A stretch of 64,000 bases of DNA from Planctomycetota bacterium (lineage in GTDB: Bacteria; Planctomycetota; UBA1135; JACQFD01): positions 124,001 through 188,000 of the forward strand of contig JACQFD010000002.1 of the NCBI GenBank assembly GCA_016200225.1. Reading direction: 5' to 3'. The position numbers and the translations under genes were made by a program. A model generated the notes under the pieces. The model worked only from the letters and a program-made list of their open reading frames with translations. It searched no databases and was not told the DNA's origin. This document shows positions 54,082 through 62,674 of the stretch, one piece after another (position 1 is the first letter of the stretch; each line of letters begins with the position of its first letter).

Positions 54082-54477
54082 TTAACGAACGGGCGGCGAA
54101 TTCCACAAAAAGAATAGTCCGCCCGTCAATATCATAATTACGCCGAACGCGGCGCATGCGAATCCGAAGCGTTTGGATCTCGACAACATGATCGCGATCC
54201 AGACCAATCGTAACAAAGGCGTGAGCACGAGCGCAATGCACGCCAGCGCCGCGCACGATTCGGGATTCCGGGGAATGATATCTTCAGCCAGACTTTCGAA
54301 ATGATACCCGCCGCGATCGACGCCGATCGGTCCGCGCGTCGATTCAATCAATGCGAGGATCATCAGCGCCGCGGCCGTCAGGACGCCTCCCAATGTTATC
54401 AATCTTCCGACGGGTCCCTCTCCCTGCGTCCGGCGCGGACCCGCGGCTCCATTGTCCGTTGCGTCGACGCGTTTCAT
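54082..54477 (-). CDS. DUF1634 membrane protein
   Basis: 131 residues with three membrane segments (LITLGGVLTAAALMILALI, CAALACIALVLTPLLRLVWI, CAAFGVIMILTGGLFFLW). DUF1634 proteins are regularly encoded next to TauE/SafE transporters, as here, where the ATG overlaps the stop of the transporter gene (ATGA). Probably an accessory of the exporter. Confidence 0.78.
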   Translation of the reverse strand: MKRVDATDNGAAGPRRTQGEGPVGRLITLGGVLTAAALMILALIESTRGPIGVDRGGYHFESLAEDIIPRNPESCAALACIALVLTPLLRLVWIAIMLSRSKRFGFACAAFGVIMILTGGLFFLWNSPPVR

Positions 54478-55307
54478 TGAATTCCTTTTCGAAACATCTG
54501 ATAGGCGAGTGCGCCGAGCACTATTATAAATAATCGCCGGAGGGTGTTGCCGTGGATTTTCATTGCAATCCACGATCCGAAGAATGCGCCGAGCAGCACT
54601 CCAAGCACGACCGCCGCCGTTTCGACGGGCCGCACCTGTCCCCTGGCCATGTAGAACGGTAAACTCGCCGCGGCGGTGATTCCTAACAAAAAATTGCTCG
54701 TCGCGGCCGCGGCCCGCATCGGCAGTCCCCCCAGAATTGCCATCGCGGGAACTTGAAAAACGCCGCCGCCGACGCCGAGCAGCCCCGAAACGCCTCCGGC
54801 AATGCACGACACGCCCATGATCGCGGGCACGTTTCGAACGCGATAGTTAATATTTTTTTTAAATTTCGGATCGTGGAAGGATCCGTCGAACGGCCCCGCG
54901 ACACCTCCATTGTGAAAATTGTCGGATAGGGCGCGCTCGTCCGGGTCCGGGCGCCACATCAATATTCCCGCGATGATTAATATTACTGAAAACAGCAGAT
55001 ATAACACCGACGCTTTGAAACCCTGCGCCAGCCACGCATTCAAAAACGCGACGAGCGCCGTCGGCAGCGATAATAATACTCCCAACCGAAGGTTTCCGAA
55101 TCGTTCCTTTCCGGTCGCGACGGCCACGCCGCTCGAAGTCGCGATCACCGCAAAAAGACTCGTCGCGCGCGCGTGTTCGAATTGAAATTCGAACGCCGTC
55201 GTGAGAATCGGGATAATAATCATTCCTCCGCCGACTCCCAGCATCGCCCCCACGGTCCCAGCGCCGAATCCCGCCGCGACGAGTTCTGTTATTTGTAATA
55301 TATCCAT
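54474..55307 (-). CDS. TauE/SafE-family sulfite or sulfur-compound exporter
   Basis: 277 residues with about eight membrane segments and the two inverted halves of the family: GFGAGTVGAMLGVGGGMIIIPIL and later CIAGGVSGLLGVGGGVFQVPAMAILGG, each with the GVGGG motif. TauE/SafE proteins export sulfite, taurine-derived or sulfonate-derived anions. The substrate here is open; pairing with DUF1634 is characteristic. Confidence 0.85.
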   Translation of the reverse strand: MDILQITELVAAGFGAGTVGAMLGVGGGMIIIPILTTAFEFQFEHARATSLFAVIATSSGVAVATGKERFGNLRLGVLLSLPTALVAFLNAWLAQGFKASVLYLLFSVILIIAGILMWRPDPDERALSDNFHNGGVAGPFDGSFHDPKFKKNINYRVRNVPAIMGVSCIAGGVSGLLGVGGGVFQVPAMAILGGLPMRAAAATSNFLLGITAAASLPFYMARGQVRPVETAAVVLGVLLGAFFGSWIAMKIHGNTLRRLFIIVLGALAYQMFRKGIQ

Positions 55308-55327
55308 TCGGAGGCGGACGCTCGCGG

Positions 55328-55819
55328 TTACTCGGCCGCCTTCGCGGCGCCCCTGCGCCGGCTTCCGAATAATTCCGAGAATGAGTAAAGTTTCGAATCG
55401 CCGCCGATAATTATTTTTCCCCCGACTTCGGCGACGGCCGCCGCCTCTGGAGCCGATTGTTCTGTAAAATCATGCCCGCGGACCACGATGTCCGGCTTGA
55501 TCTTTCGAACGATCGCGCTCGCGTCGGTTTCGCTAAATATAGTCACATAATGAATGAACGAAAACGCCGACATGACCTCGGCGCGGTCCTCGAACGTCAG
55601 GATCGGCCGCGGCGCGCCCCTCGCCCGCCTCGCGGCTTCGTCCGCCTGCAATGCAATAATTAAATAATCGCCGCGATGCGCGGCGTCCTTGAGAAGCCGG
55701 ATGTGTCCCGGATGTAATAAATCGAAAACGCCCGGCACGAGCACGACCTTCTTTCCGGATTGTCGCAATCCGGAAATGACGAGAGCCAGTTCATCGATGT
55801 TTTTGTGAATTTTTTCCAA
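55328..55819 (-). CDS. HldE/RfaE2-type nucleotidyltransferase, stand-alone
   Basis: 163 residues. The cytidylyl/adenylyl-transferase motif is present (VVLVPGVFDLLHPGHIRLLKDA, HPGH core) but the ISYSTSE-like end is replaced by a lengthened tail. A full bifunctional hldE follows immediately upstream on the strand, so this may be a second copy acting on another sugar or glycerol phosphate. The TTG start is not certain. Confidence 0.72.
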   Translation of the reverse strand: MEKIHKNIDELALVISGLRQSGKKVVLVPGVFDLLHPGHIRLLKDAAHRGDYLIIALQADEAARRARGAPRPILTFEDRAEVMSAFSFIHYVTIFSETDASAIVRKIKPDIVVRGHDFTEQSAPEAAAVAEVGGKIIIGGDSKLYSFSELFGSRRRGAAKAAE

Positions 55820-55838
55820 AGCGCCGCCTGGGCAGATG

Positions 55839-57341
55839 TTATTTTTGATTGTTTGGACTGGAATATGAATCGATTATTCTTTGTATTGTATTCGTGGTGG
55901 ATCTTCCCGGTTCGAGGCGCATCAACAGCACGCGGCCGCCGTGCGTTTCCACCCATTCGCGGCCGATCACGCCTTTTTCCGCCCAGTCTTCGCCTTTTAT
56001 CAAAACTCCGGGCGATATTCGTTGGATCAACGCGAGCGGAGTGTCTTCGCTAAAACTAACGATGCAATCCACCATTTCGAGCCCGGCGAGCACCGACATG
56101 CGATCCTCGATCGGATTCACCGGGCGTTTTTCGCCTTTGATTCTCCGCACGCTGCCGTCGTCGTTGATTCCTACAATTAAAAAATCGCCGCTCGCCCTCG
56201 CGTCGCGCAAGTATCGGACATGGCCGGCATGTAATATATCGAATACGCCGTTCGTAAATACGATCGTTCTTCCCGCGGCCTTCAAATCGGCGACAGTTCG
56301 GTCGAGATCGTCGTGCGATTGTATAATTTTCCCGCGGCGAGGTTCTCGAACGGCGAGAACATCGAGCAATTCTTCGCGCTTCACGACCGCCGTGCCGAGC
56401 CTCGCCACTACAATTCCGGCGGCGGCGTTCGCGAGTCTCACGGCGTCCTCGATGGAAGCGCCGTCGGCCAGGTGCAAGCCCAAATGCGCGATGACGGTGT
56501 CGCCCGCGCCGGTTACATCATAAACCTGGCGCGCGTGCGTCGGAATGATGACGGGCACGCGCTCTTTTTTTGTTAAAAAGAAAACCCCGTCTTTTCCTAA
56601 TGTAATAATAGCCGCCTCGAGATCGCATTCCGCGAGGAGTTTTTCGCCGGCCTTCACGAGATCGTCGATCCGCGGCGTGCCCGCGACGGTGTTTCGAATA
56701 CTACAACCGGTCGCGAGTTCCGCCTCCGCGCGATTTGGAGTAACGATCGACGCGCCCCGATAACGCGAAAAATCCGAACCTTTGGGATCGACGAGAACGC
56801 GAACGCTGTGTTGTTTCGCCGCTTCGATGGCCGCTGTTAACAATTCGCGCGTGAGGACGCCCTTTCCGTAATCGGAAATAATTAATAAATCATAATTTCC
56901 GACATTCGCGCGAACGAATCGGATCGCCTGCTCCGACGCTTCGCCGGGCAGCGGGCCGCGGTCTTCGCGATCGACGCGCACGAGCTGCTGCGGGCCGGCC
57001 ATGTGCCGCGATTTAATTGTAGTGCGCCGGTTTTTGGATACGATGAGCGGAGAAGTATCAATTCCGACGGTTTCTAACAATTCAACGAGCCGGTCTCCCG
57101 CACGATCTTTACCGATCGCGCCGAGTACGCCCGCGCGGCCGCCCATGGATACAACATTTGCCGCGACGTTGCCCGCGCCGCCGATTTTTTGATCTTCGCG
57201 ACGCACGTCGAGTACGGGAATCGGCGCTTCGGGCGAGATGCGCGACACATCGCCGAGTACGTACTCGTCGAGTATGAGATCTCCAAGGATCAGGATCCGG
57301 GGCGCGCCGAGATTTTGAACGCGCTCTGTCAGGGCAGTCAT
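55839..57341 (-). CDS. hldE: Bifunctional heptose kinase/adenylyltransferase HldE
   Basis: 500 residues from ATG 57341 (an in-frame ATG at 57350 is possible; the longer frame beyond it is not real). The N-terminal kinase domain shows ILGDLILDEYVLGDV, GGAGNVAANV, the GKGVLT region and DVTGAGDT anion-hole motif near residue 275; the C-terminal domain shows VFTNGVFDILHAGHVRYL with the HxGH motif. It makes ADP-heptose for LPS inner core in two steps. With lpxK it confirms heptose-containing lipopolysaccharide. Confidence 0.93.
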   Translation of the reverse strand: MTALTERVQNLGAPRILILGDLILDEYVLGDVSRISPEAPIPVLDVRREDQKIGGAGNVAANVVSMGGRAGVLGAIGKDRAGDRLVELLETVGIDTSPLIVSKNRRTTIKSRHMAGPQQLVRVDREDRGPLPGEASEQAIRFVRANVGNYDLLIISDYGKGVLTRELLTAAIEAAKQHSVRVLVDPKGSDFSRYRGASIVTPNRAEAELATGCSIRNTVAGTPRIDDLVKAGEKLLAECDLEAAIITLGKDGVFFLTKKERVPVIIPTHARQVYDVTGAGDTVIAHLGLHLADGASIEDAVRLANAAAGIVVARLGTAVVKREELLDVLAVREPRRGKIIQSHDDLDRTVADLKAAGRTIVFTNGVFDILHAGHVRYLRDARASGDFLIVGINDDGSVRRIKGEKRPVNPIEDRMSVLAGLEMVDCIVSFSEDTPLALIQRISPGVLIKGEDWAEKGVIGREWVETHGGRVLLMRLEPGRSTTNTIQRIIDSYSSPNNQK

Positions 57342-57383
57342 TGTGCGCATTCTGCCGTGCGCAAGGCCAACTTTGAACGCGCA

Positions 57384-57401
57384 TGTGACACGTTCGTCAC
57401 A
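57384..57401. promoter_or_regulatory. Dyad site TGTGAC-N6-GTCACA between divergent genes
   Basis: TGTGAC ACGTTC GTCACA is a perfect 6-6-6 dyad in the 115-bp gap between hldE and the PA14-cytochrome gene. It resembles CRP/FNR-family or Rex operators but with two bases more than the CRP consensus. Confidence 0.4.
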
Positions 57402-57456
57402 GAAATTGATTTTACCTCGGGTGGGACGGAGCCGGCCGTGACATAAGATAGCCGGG

Positions 57457-60141
57457 GTGAAATGCAATAATCGCCTGAATCTGGCATTTGCCACGTTGAC
57501 AATCGCGCACGCGGCCATCGTTGCCTCGACGCCGCGTCGCGTCGGCGATGCGGGCGCCGATGTGGGTATTGCGCTCTGGAATCGCAACGGCTGCGCGCAC
57601 TGCCACGAGGCGACGTCGGCCCGATTTTCGAACGCGCCGCAGGCGCCGGATCTGAGTCGCATCGGCGCGCGGCGCGCTCCCGCATTCTTAAAACAGTTCC
57701 TCGGCGATCCCGCTCTCACGCGACACGCGTGGAGCATGCCGGATTTATTAAATTCGCAGGACGCTACAATTCACGCGGCGCAGGCGTCGGATCTGGTCCA
57801 ATACCTTTCGACGCAGGGAGGTCCATTCGACGCGACGCCGAGCGGCATCGAACCGGAGGAATTGGAACGCGGGAGAGTATTATATTCAACGATCGGCTGC
57901 GCCGCGTGCCATCCTGCGAACGGCGGCGAACTTAAAGAATCCACGCGGACGAACATTCGCGAACTGACGCGTTATTTGATCAATCCGCTCGAGTCGGATC
58001 CGTCGGGCCGCATGCCGTCGATGAATCTAAACGAACGCGAAGCGCGCGAAATCGCCGTTTATTTATTAAAGGATCAGTTATTGCACGATGCAACCACCGC
58101 ATCGGGTCCCGGATTGAAATATCAAATTTTCACGGGCGAGTGGGCGTCGCTGCCCGATTTTGGCAAATTGAAACCCGCGCTCGACGGCGTGATCGAACAG
58201 GTTGGCATTCCCAAGGACGTGCCCGCGGATCATTTTGGAATTGTATTGAAGGGCGCGATGGATCTCGACGCCGGGAAATATAGTTTTTATCTGACGAGCG
58301 ACGACGGGTCGCGGCTTTTTATTGACGATAAACTCGCGATCGACAACGACGGCGTTCATGCGACGGTGACGAAGTGGGCCGCGCTGCCGTTGACAAAGGG
58401 CCCGCACTCCATTCGCATCGAATATTTCGAAAACGACGGCGGCGAGGAACTTCGCCTCGAATACAAGCCTCCAAAGAGCGAACGGCGCGACGTCCCGCCC
58501 GGCGTCTTTTCGCACGCTGCGACCGCGATCGCGCCGCCGAACGATAATAATAACAAAATTGCGCCCGATGCGCAGGCCGCCGCGCGCGGCCTCGAATTAT
58601 TTAATTCATCGAATTGCGCCGCGTGCCACCGCAACGGCGGCGTTTCCCGGCAAACGCGCCGCGCCAGGCCGCTCGCGGCATTGGATCCCGCGTCGAAATC
58701 CGGATGTATAACAATCAATCCGGGGCCGGGCGTTCCGCGATTCGCGTTCGACGAGACGCAAAAACAACAGATCCGCGCCGCGATACAAACATTACGGGAC
58801 GCGCCCGCGGCGCCCGCCGACGAAGCCGCCGATACGATACGACAATTCGATTGCACGCGCTGCCACGAACGCGCCGGCGCCGGCCGGCCCGAGGAATCGA
58901 AGCTCGTATTATTTACAACGCGCGGCGAAGCCGAGATGGGAGACGAGGGACGCATTCCGCCGCGCCTCGACGGCGTCGGCCGAAAACTAAAGAAAGATTG
59001 GATCGCCGAAGTCTTATCAAAGGGCGGCGCCGTCCGTCCGTACATGGCGACGCGCATGCCGCAGTTCGGCGTTCCCCAGGTCGCGCGCCTCGCGGATTTG
59101 TTACCTTTGGCCGACGGCACTGGCAACAGTAATAATAACGAACCCGAATTCAGCCGCGAGGCGATCCTCGCCGGCCGCGATGCGATCGACGCCGGCGCGT
59201 TTTCTTGTATTTCGTGCCACAAACTCGCCGGCAACAACTCGCTCGGCATCCCCGCCTACGATCTTGCGAATACGACGCGAAGAATTCGTTATGAATGGTT
59301 TCGCGAGTATTTGTTAGATCCCGGCTCCTATCGGCCCGGCACGCGAATGCCGCAATTCTGGCCCGACGGCCGCAGCGTGCTCAAGCGCGTGCTCGATGGA
59401 AATACACAAAAACAAATCGAGGCTCTTTGGATATATTTTTCGCTTGGAGACGCGATGCCGCTGCCGCGCGGATTGAAACCGGCCGATCTCGAATTGCGGC
59501 CGACCGACGGCCCGCTGCTATTTCGTACATTTTTCAAGGACGTCGGACCGCGGGCGATTTGTATAGGATTTCCCGAGGGGATCAACGCGGTTTTCGATCT
59601 CGGAAGCGGCCGGATCGCGAAATTATGGAAAGGTAAATTTATCAATGCGTCGGCGGCATGGGTGGGGCGCGCCGGACAATTCGCGGAGCCGCTCGGAACC
59701 AGTATTGTAGAATTACCGCGCGGGCCCGTGTACGCGATGCTCCCGTCCGCCGACGCGCCGTGGCCCGGGGAGGCGGCGGCGTTCAAGATGGGTTCATATA
59801 ATTTAAGCGCCGGCTTTGCTTATGACACCGCGGGATCGAACGTAAACGATACGCTGAGCGCTTCGATCGGCAATCAAGGCGCAATCATGACCCGACATAT
59901 CAAAATTCCGCGGGTCGGCCGCGGCGCCGCCCTGAGGCTTGCCGTCGCGCCCAAGATCACGGCGCTCGAAAATAATATTTATGAAATCGACGGTCCGCGG
60001 CGCCTGCGCATCGGTCTCGGAAACGGCGCCAGAGCGCGCATCCGCCAATCCGGCGGCGCGGCAGAATTGATCGTTGATATTAACGATGGATCGACGACGA
60101 TTGCCGACCCTTTCGAAGTGGAGGTCACGTATGATTGGTAA
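57457..60141 (+). CDS. Exported multiheme cytochrome c with PA14 domain
   Basis: 894 residues from GTG 57457. Five CxxCH heme sites are visible: CAHCH (residue 46), CAACH (about 148), CAACH (387), CTRCH (466), CISCH (584). Between the second and third lies a PA14 domain (residues about 215-345, FYLTSDDGSRLFIDDKLAIDND, in parts), a sugar-binding or lectin-like beta fold. The last 280 residues are beta-rich and heme-free. Fusions of PA14 with cytochromes are known in planctomycete-like bacteria; electrons from sugar oxidation are a fair guess. It overlaps the next gene by 11 bp. Confidence 0.85.
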   Translation: MKCNNRLNLAFATLTIAHAAIVASTPRRVGDAGADVGIALWNRNGCAHCHEATSARFSNAPQAPDLSRIGARRAPAFLKQFLGDPALTRHAWSMPDLLNSQDATIHAAQASDLVQYLSTQGGPFDATPSGIEPEELERGRVLYSTIGCAACHPANGGELKESTRTNIRELTRYLINPLESDPSGRMPSMNLNEREAREIAVYLLKDQLLHDATTASGPGLKYQIFTGEWASLPDFGKLKPALDGVIEQVGIPKDVPADHFGIVLKGAMDLDAGKYSFYLTSDDGSRLFIDDKLAIDNDGVHATVTKWAALPLTKGPHSIRIEYFENDGGEELRLEYKPPKSERRDVPPGVFSHAATAIAPPNDNNNKIAPDAQAAARGLELFNSSNCAACHRNGGVSRQTRRARPLAALDPASKSGCITINPGPGVPRFAFDETQKQQIRAAIQTLRDAPAAPADEAADTIRQFDCTRCHERAGAGRPEESKLVLFTTRGEAEMGDEGRIPPRLDGVGRKLKKDWIAEVLSKGGAVRPYMATRMPQFGVPQVARLADLLPLADGTGNSNNNEPEFSREAILAGRDAIDAGAFSCISCHKLAGNNSLGIPAYDLANTTRRIRYEWFREYLLDPGSYRPGTRMPQFWPDGRSVLKRVLDGNTQKQIEALWIYFSLGDAMPLPRGLKPADLELRPTDGPLLFRTFFKDVGPRAICIGFPEGINAVFDLGSGRIAKLWKGKFINASAAWVGRAGQFAEPLGTSIVELPRGPVYAMLPSADAPWPGEAAAFKMGSYNLSAGFAYDTAGSNVNDTLSASIGNQGAIMTRHIKIPRVGRGAALRLAVAPKITALENNIYEIDGPRRLRIGLGNGARARIRQSGGAAELIVDINDGSTTIADPFEVEVTYDW

Positions 60142-61648
60142 AAGAACGACGATTCTCCGGACCGCTCTTTTCTTTATGACGATCGCCGCCGCCCGCGCGC
60201 GGTGCCAGACGCCGCCGGCGATCGAGAGCGATTATTACAAACTTATTACCATTCAATCGCCGCCCGGCGAATTGCTCGAAGTGGGCGGAATCGATACCAT
60301 CGGCGGCGACCGAATCGCCGTCTGCACGCGGCGGGGCGACGTTTTTATCGTTGAAAATGCCTACTCGGACAAGACCGAGAAAATTAAATTTCATAAATTC
60401 GCGAGCGGCCTCCACGAGCCGCTCGGGTTGTTGAACGACGGCGATTCGTTATTATGCGTCCAGCGCGGCGAACTCACGCGATTGTCCCCTCTCAAGCCGG
60501 ACTCGTCGCCGGCCGCGAAGTTTACTACAGTTTGCGACGCATGGTCGATCAGCGGCAATTATCATGAATACGCCTACGGACCGAAACGCGACAAAAACGG
60601 CGATTTGTGGATAACATTAAATCTGAGCTGGACCGACGCGGGGCGCTCGCTCGTGCCGTTCCGCGGGTGGGCGGTCAAAATAAATAAAAAAGGCGAAATG
60701 ATACCGATGTGCGCGGGCTTGCGTTCGCCGTCCGGCCTCGGCATGAACGCCGAAGGCGACATGTTTTATACGGATAATCAGGGCGACTGGAACGCGGTTT
60801 GTAATTTACATCAACTCGTCAAGGGCGAGTTCATGGGACATCCCGAAGGATTGAAATGGTGGGATCTCGCGAAATTCGACCCTCCAATTCCGCGGCCGCC
60901 GCAACCGCCCGCGACCGAGGATTCGATGTATCAAGTCGCAAAGGCGCACCCGGAATTAAGATTAAATCTTCCCGCGATCTGGTTTCCGTATCCGAAAATG
61001 GGCCAGTCGGCGAGCGATATCGTTTGCGATCAGACGGGCGGTAAATTCGGACCGTTCGATAAACAACTGTTCATCGGCGATCAGACGACGAGCGAAATAT
61101 TCCGGGTATATTTGGAAAAAGTGAATGGTAAATATCAGGGCGCCGCGTTTCCGTTCCGCCAGGGTCTTTCCTGTGGAATTGTACGATTGTGCTGGGGCGC
61201 CGACGGTTCGCTATTTATCGGCGAAACGAACCGCGGTTGGGGTTCGCGCGGCTCGCGCGAAGACGGCCTCGAGCGGCTCGTTTGGAACGGTACAGTTCCA
61301 TTCGAAATTCTCGAGATGCATGCGGCATCCGACGGATTCGATCTTAAATTTACAAAACCGGTCGACGCGCAAAGTATTAAAAGTGCGGGCGCGTTTTCGG
61401 GGACGAGTTATACGTTTCATTATCATGAACGTTACGGCAGCGAAGAGATTTATACAGAACCGCTGAAAATCGAGGCCGTCGCGACCGGCGCGTCGTCGGC
61501 GCGCTTGAAAGTCTCGGAAATGCGCCCCGGTTTCGTTTATGAACTCCACGCGAACGGCGTTCGCTCGAAGGACGGCGCGCCGCTCGCCCACGCCGCGGCC
61601 TATTATACTCTTAACGAAATCCCCGCCGCGAATCCGGCCGGTAAATAG
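60131..61648 (+). CDS. Exported beta-propeller protein (sorbosone dehydrogenase/GSDH-like)
   Basis: 505 residues from ATG 60131, inside the end of the cytochrome gene. A signal peptide comes first (ALFFMTIAAARA). Propeller strands follow (VGGIDTIGGDRIAVCTRRGDVFIV, in parts; LHEPLGLLNDGDSLLCV; GPKRDKNGDLWITLNLSW; RSPSGLGMNAEGDMFYTDNQGDWN), the pattern of L-sorbosone/glucose dehydrogenase-like proteins. With the upstream cytochrome it may form a periplasmic sugar-oxidising pair. PQQ dependence is not shown by the sequence. Confidence 0.78.
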   Translation: MIGKRTTILRTALFFMTIAAARARCQTPPAIESDYYKLITIQSPPGELLEVGGIDTIGGDRIAVCTRRGDVFIVENAYSDKTEKIKFHKFASGLHEPLGLLNDGDSLLCVQRGELTRLSPLKPDSSPAAKFTTVCDAWSISGNYHEYAYGPKRDKNGDLWITLNLSWTDAGRSLVPFRGWAVKINKKGEMIPMCAGLRSPSGLGMNAEGDMFYTDNQGDWNAVCNLHQLVKGEFMGHPEGLKWWDLAKFDPPIPRPPQPPATEDSMYQVAKAHPELRLNLPAIWFPYPKMGQSASDIVCDQTGGKFGPFDKQLFIGDQTTSEIFRVYLEKVNGKYQGAAFPFRQGLSCGIVRLCWGADGSLFIGETNRGWGSRGSREDGLERLVWNGTVPFEILEMHAASDGFDLKFTKPVDAQSIKSAGAFSGTSYTFHYHERYGSEEIYTEPLKIEAVATGASSARLKVSEMRPGFVYELHANGVRSKDGAPLAHAAAYYTLNEIPAANPAGK

Positions 61649-62665
61649 TTATTTAATAAATACGCCGTCGATCGCGGCGTCGAATTCCGCGCGGCCCGCG
61701 GTTATTGTGAATTGGACTTTTAACATATATCCGTCGACGGCGCCGAGGCGGCGGAGTTTGGGCGCGTCTTTCTCGGTGACACACCACAATTCGCGGCCGT
61801 CGCGCGCGTCGCGAAGATCGGGAAGATCCGCCGGGCGGTAATGGTAATGATCCGGGAATGCGCGGTGCTCGACGATCCGGGCGCCGAGCGAACGAATTGT
61901 AGATTCAAAGCTGTCGGGCCGCGCGATCGACGATAGCAAATGTACTTCACAATCCCGAAGGCTCTCGACGGGCCGCGCCGGCCGGTTCGGATCGAGCGGC
62001 TCGAGCGATTCCGGAGCGTGCGCGGCCTCAACGCGCGGGCCGTTGTATTTGTAATGACTCAACCGGTCCCAGATGGCGCCCGCGGCGCCTGGCGCAGCCT
62101 GGTCGACGCGCGTCAAGATAATTATATTCGCCCGCGCGACGCCGGAGACCGGTTCGCGCAGCCGTCCCGCCGGAAGATACGCGCCGCCGCCGAAGGGGTC
62201 GCACGCGTCGATAAGTAATATATTCAAATCGCGCGCGACGCGCCGGTGCTGAAATCCATCATCTAACAAGAACACGTCCGGCGGACCGTTTGCGATCGAT
62301 CTTTCCGCGGCGGCGCGCCGGTCCGCGCCGATGTCCACGGCGACGCTCGGAAATCGATCCCGCAGCATCCACACTTCGTCGTTCGCGCCGCCGCCGCCGC
62401 CGTACCCGCGCGTCAGCACGGCAACCTTAACTTTCCGCTCGGCCGCTCTATTTAATATATAAAATGTACACGGCGTTTTTCCGGTGCCGCCGACCGTGAG
62501 ATTGCCGACCGAAATCGCCGGAACGGGCAATCGCTGCGTTTTGTAAATTCCCGCCGAGTAGAGTCCGTTTCGCGCGCGCGCCGCCAATCCATAAATCCAC
62601 CCGAGCGGCGCGAGCGCGGCGAACGGCCCCCGCGTTCCAGACTGCACTCGCGAGCGCGCGGCCAA
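61649..62665 (-). CDS. lpxK: Tetraacyldisaccharide 4'-kinase
   Basis: 338 residues. The P-loop SVGNLTVGGTGKTPCT and the following VAVLTRGYGGG are diagnostic; LLDDGFQHRRVARDLNILLID marks the later Walker B-type segment. It phosphorylates the 4' position of the lipid A precursor at the inner membrane. It has a TTG start and lies 10 bp from the upstream protease gene on the same strand. Confidence 0.92.
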   Translation of the reverse strand: MAARSRVQSGTRGPFAALAPLGWIYGLAARARNGLYSAGIYKTQRLPVPAISVGNLTVGGTGKTPCTFYILNRAAERKVKVAVLTRGYGGGGGANDEVWMLRDRFPSVAVDIGADRRAAAERSIANGPPDVFLLDDGFQHRRVARDLNILLIDACDPFGGGAYLPAGRLREPVSGVARANIIILTRVDQAAPGAAGAIWDRLSHYKYNGPRVEAAHAPESLEPLDPNRPARPVESLRDCEVHLLSSIARPDSFESTIRSLGARIVEHRAFPDHYHYRPADLPDLRDARDGRELWCVTEKDAPKLRRLGAVDGYMLKVQFTITAGRAEFDAAIDGVFIK

Positions 62666-62674
62666 TTGTTAAAT

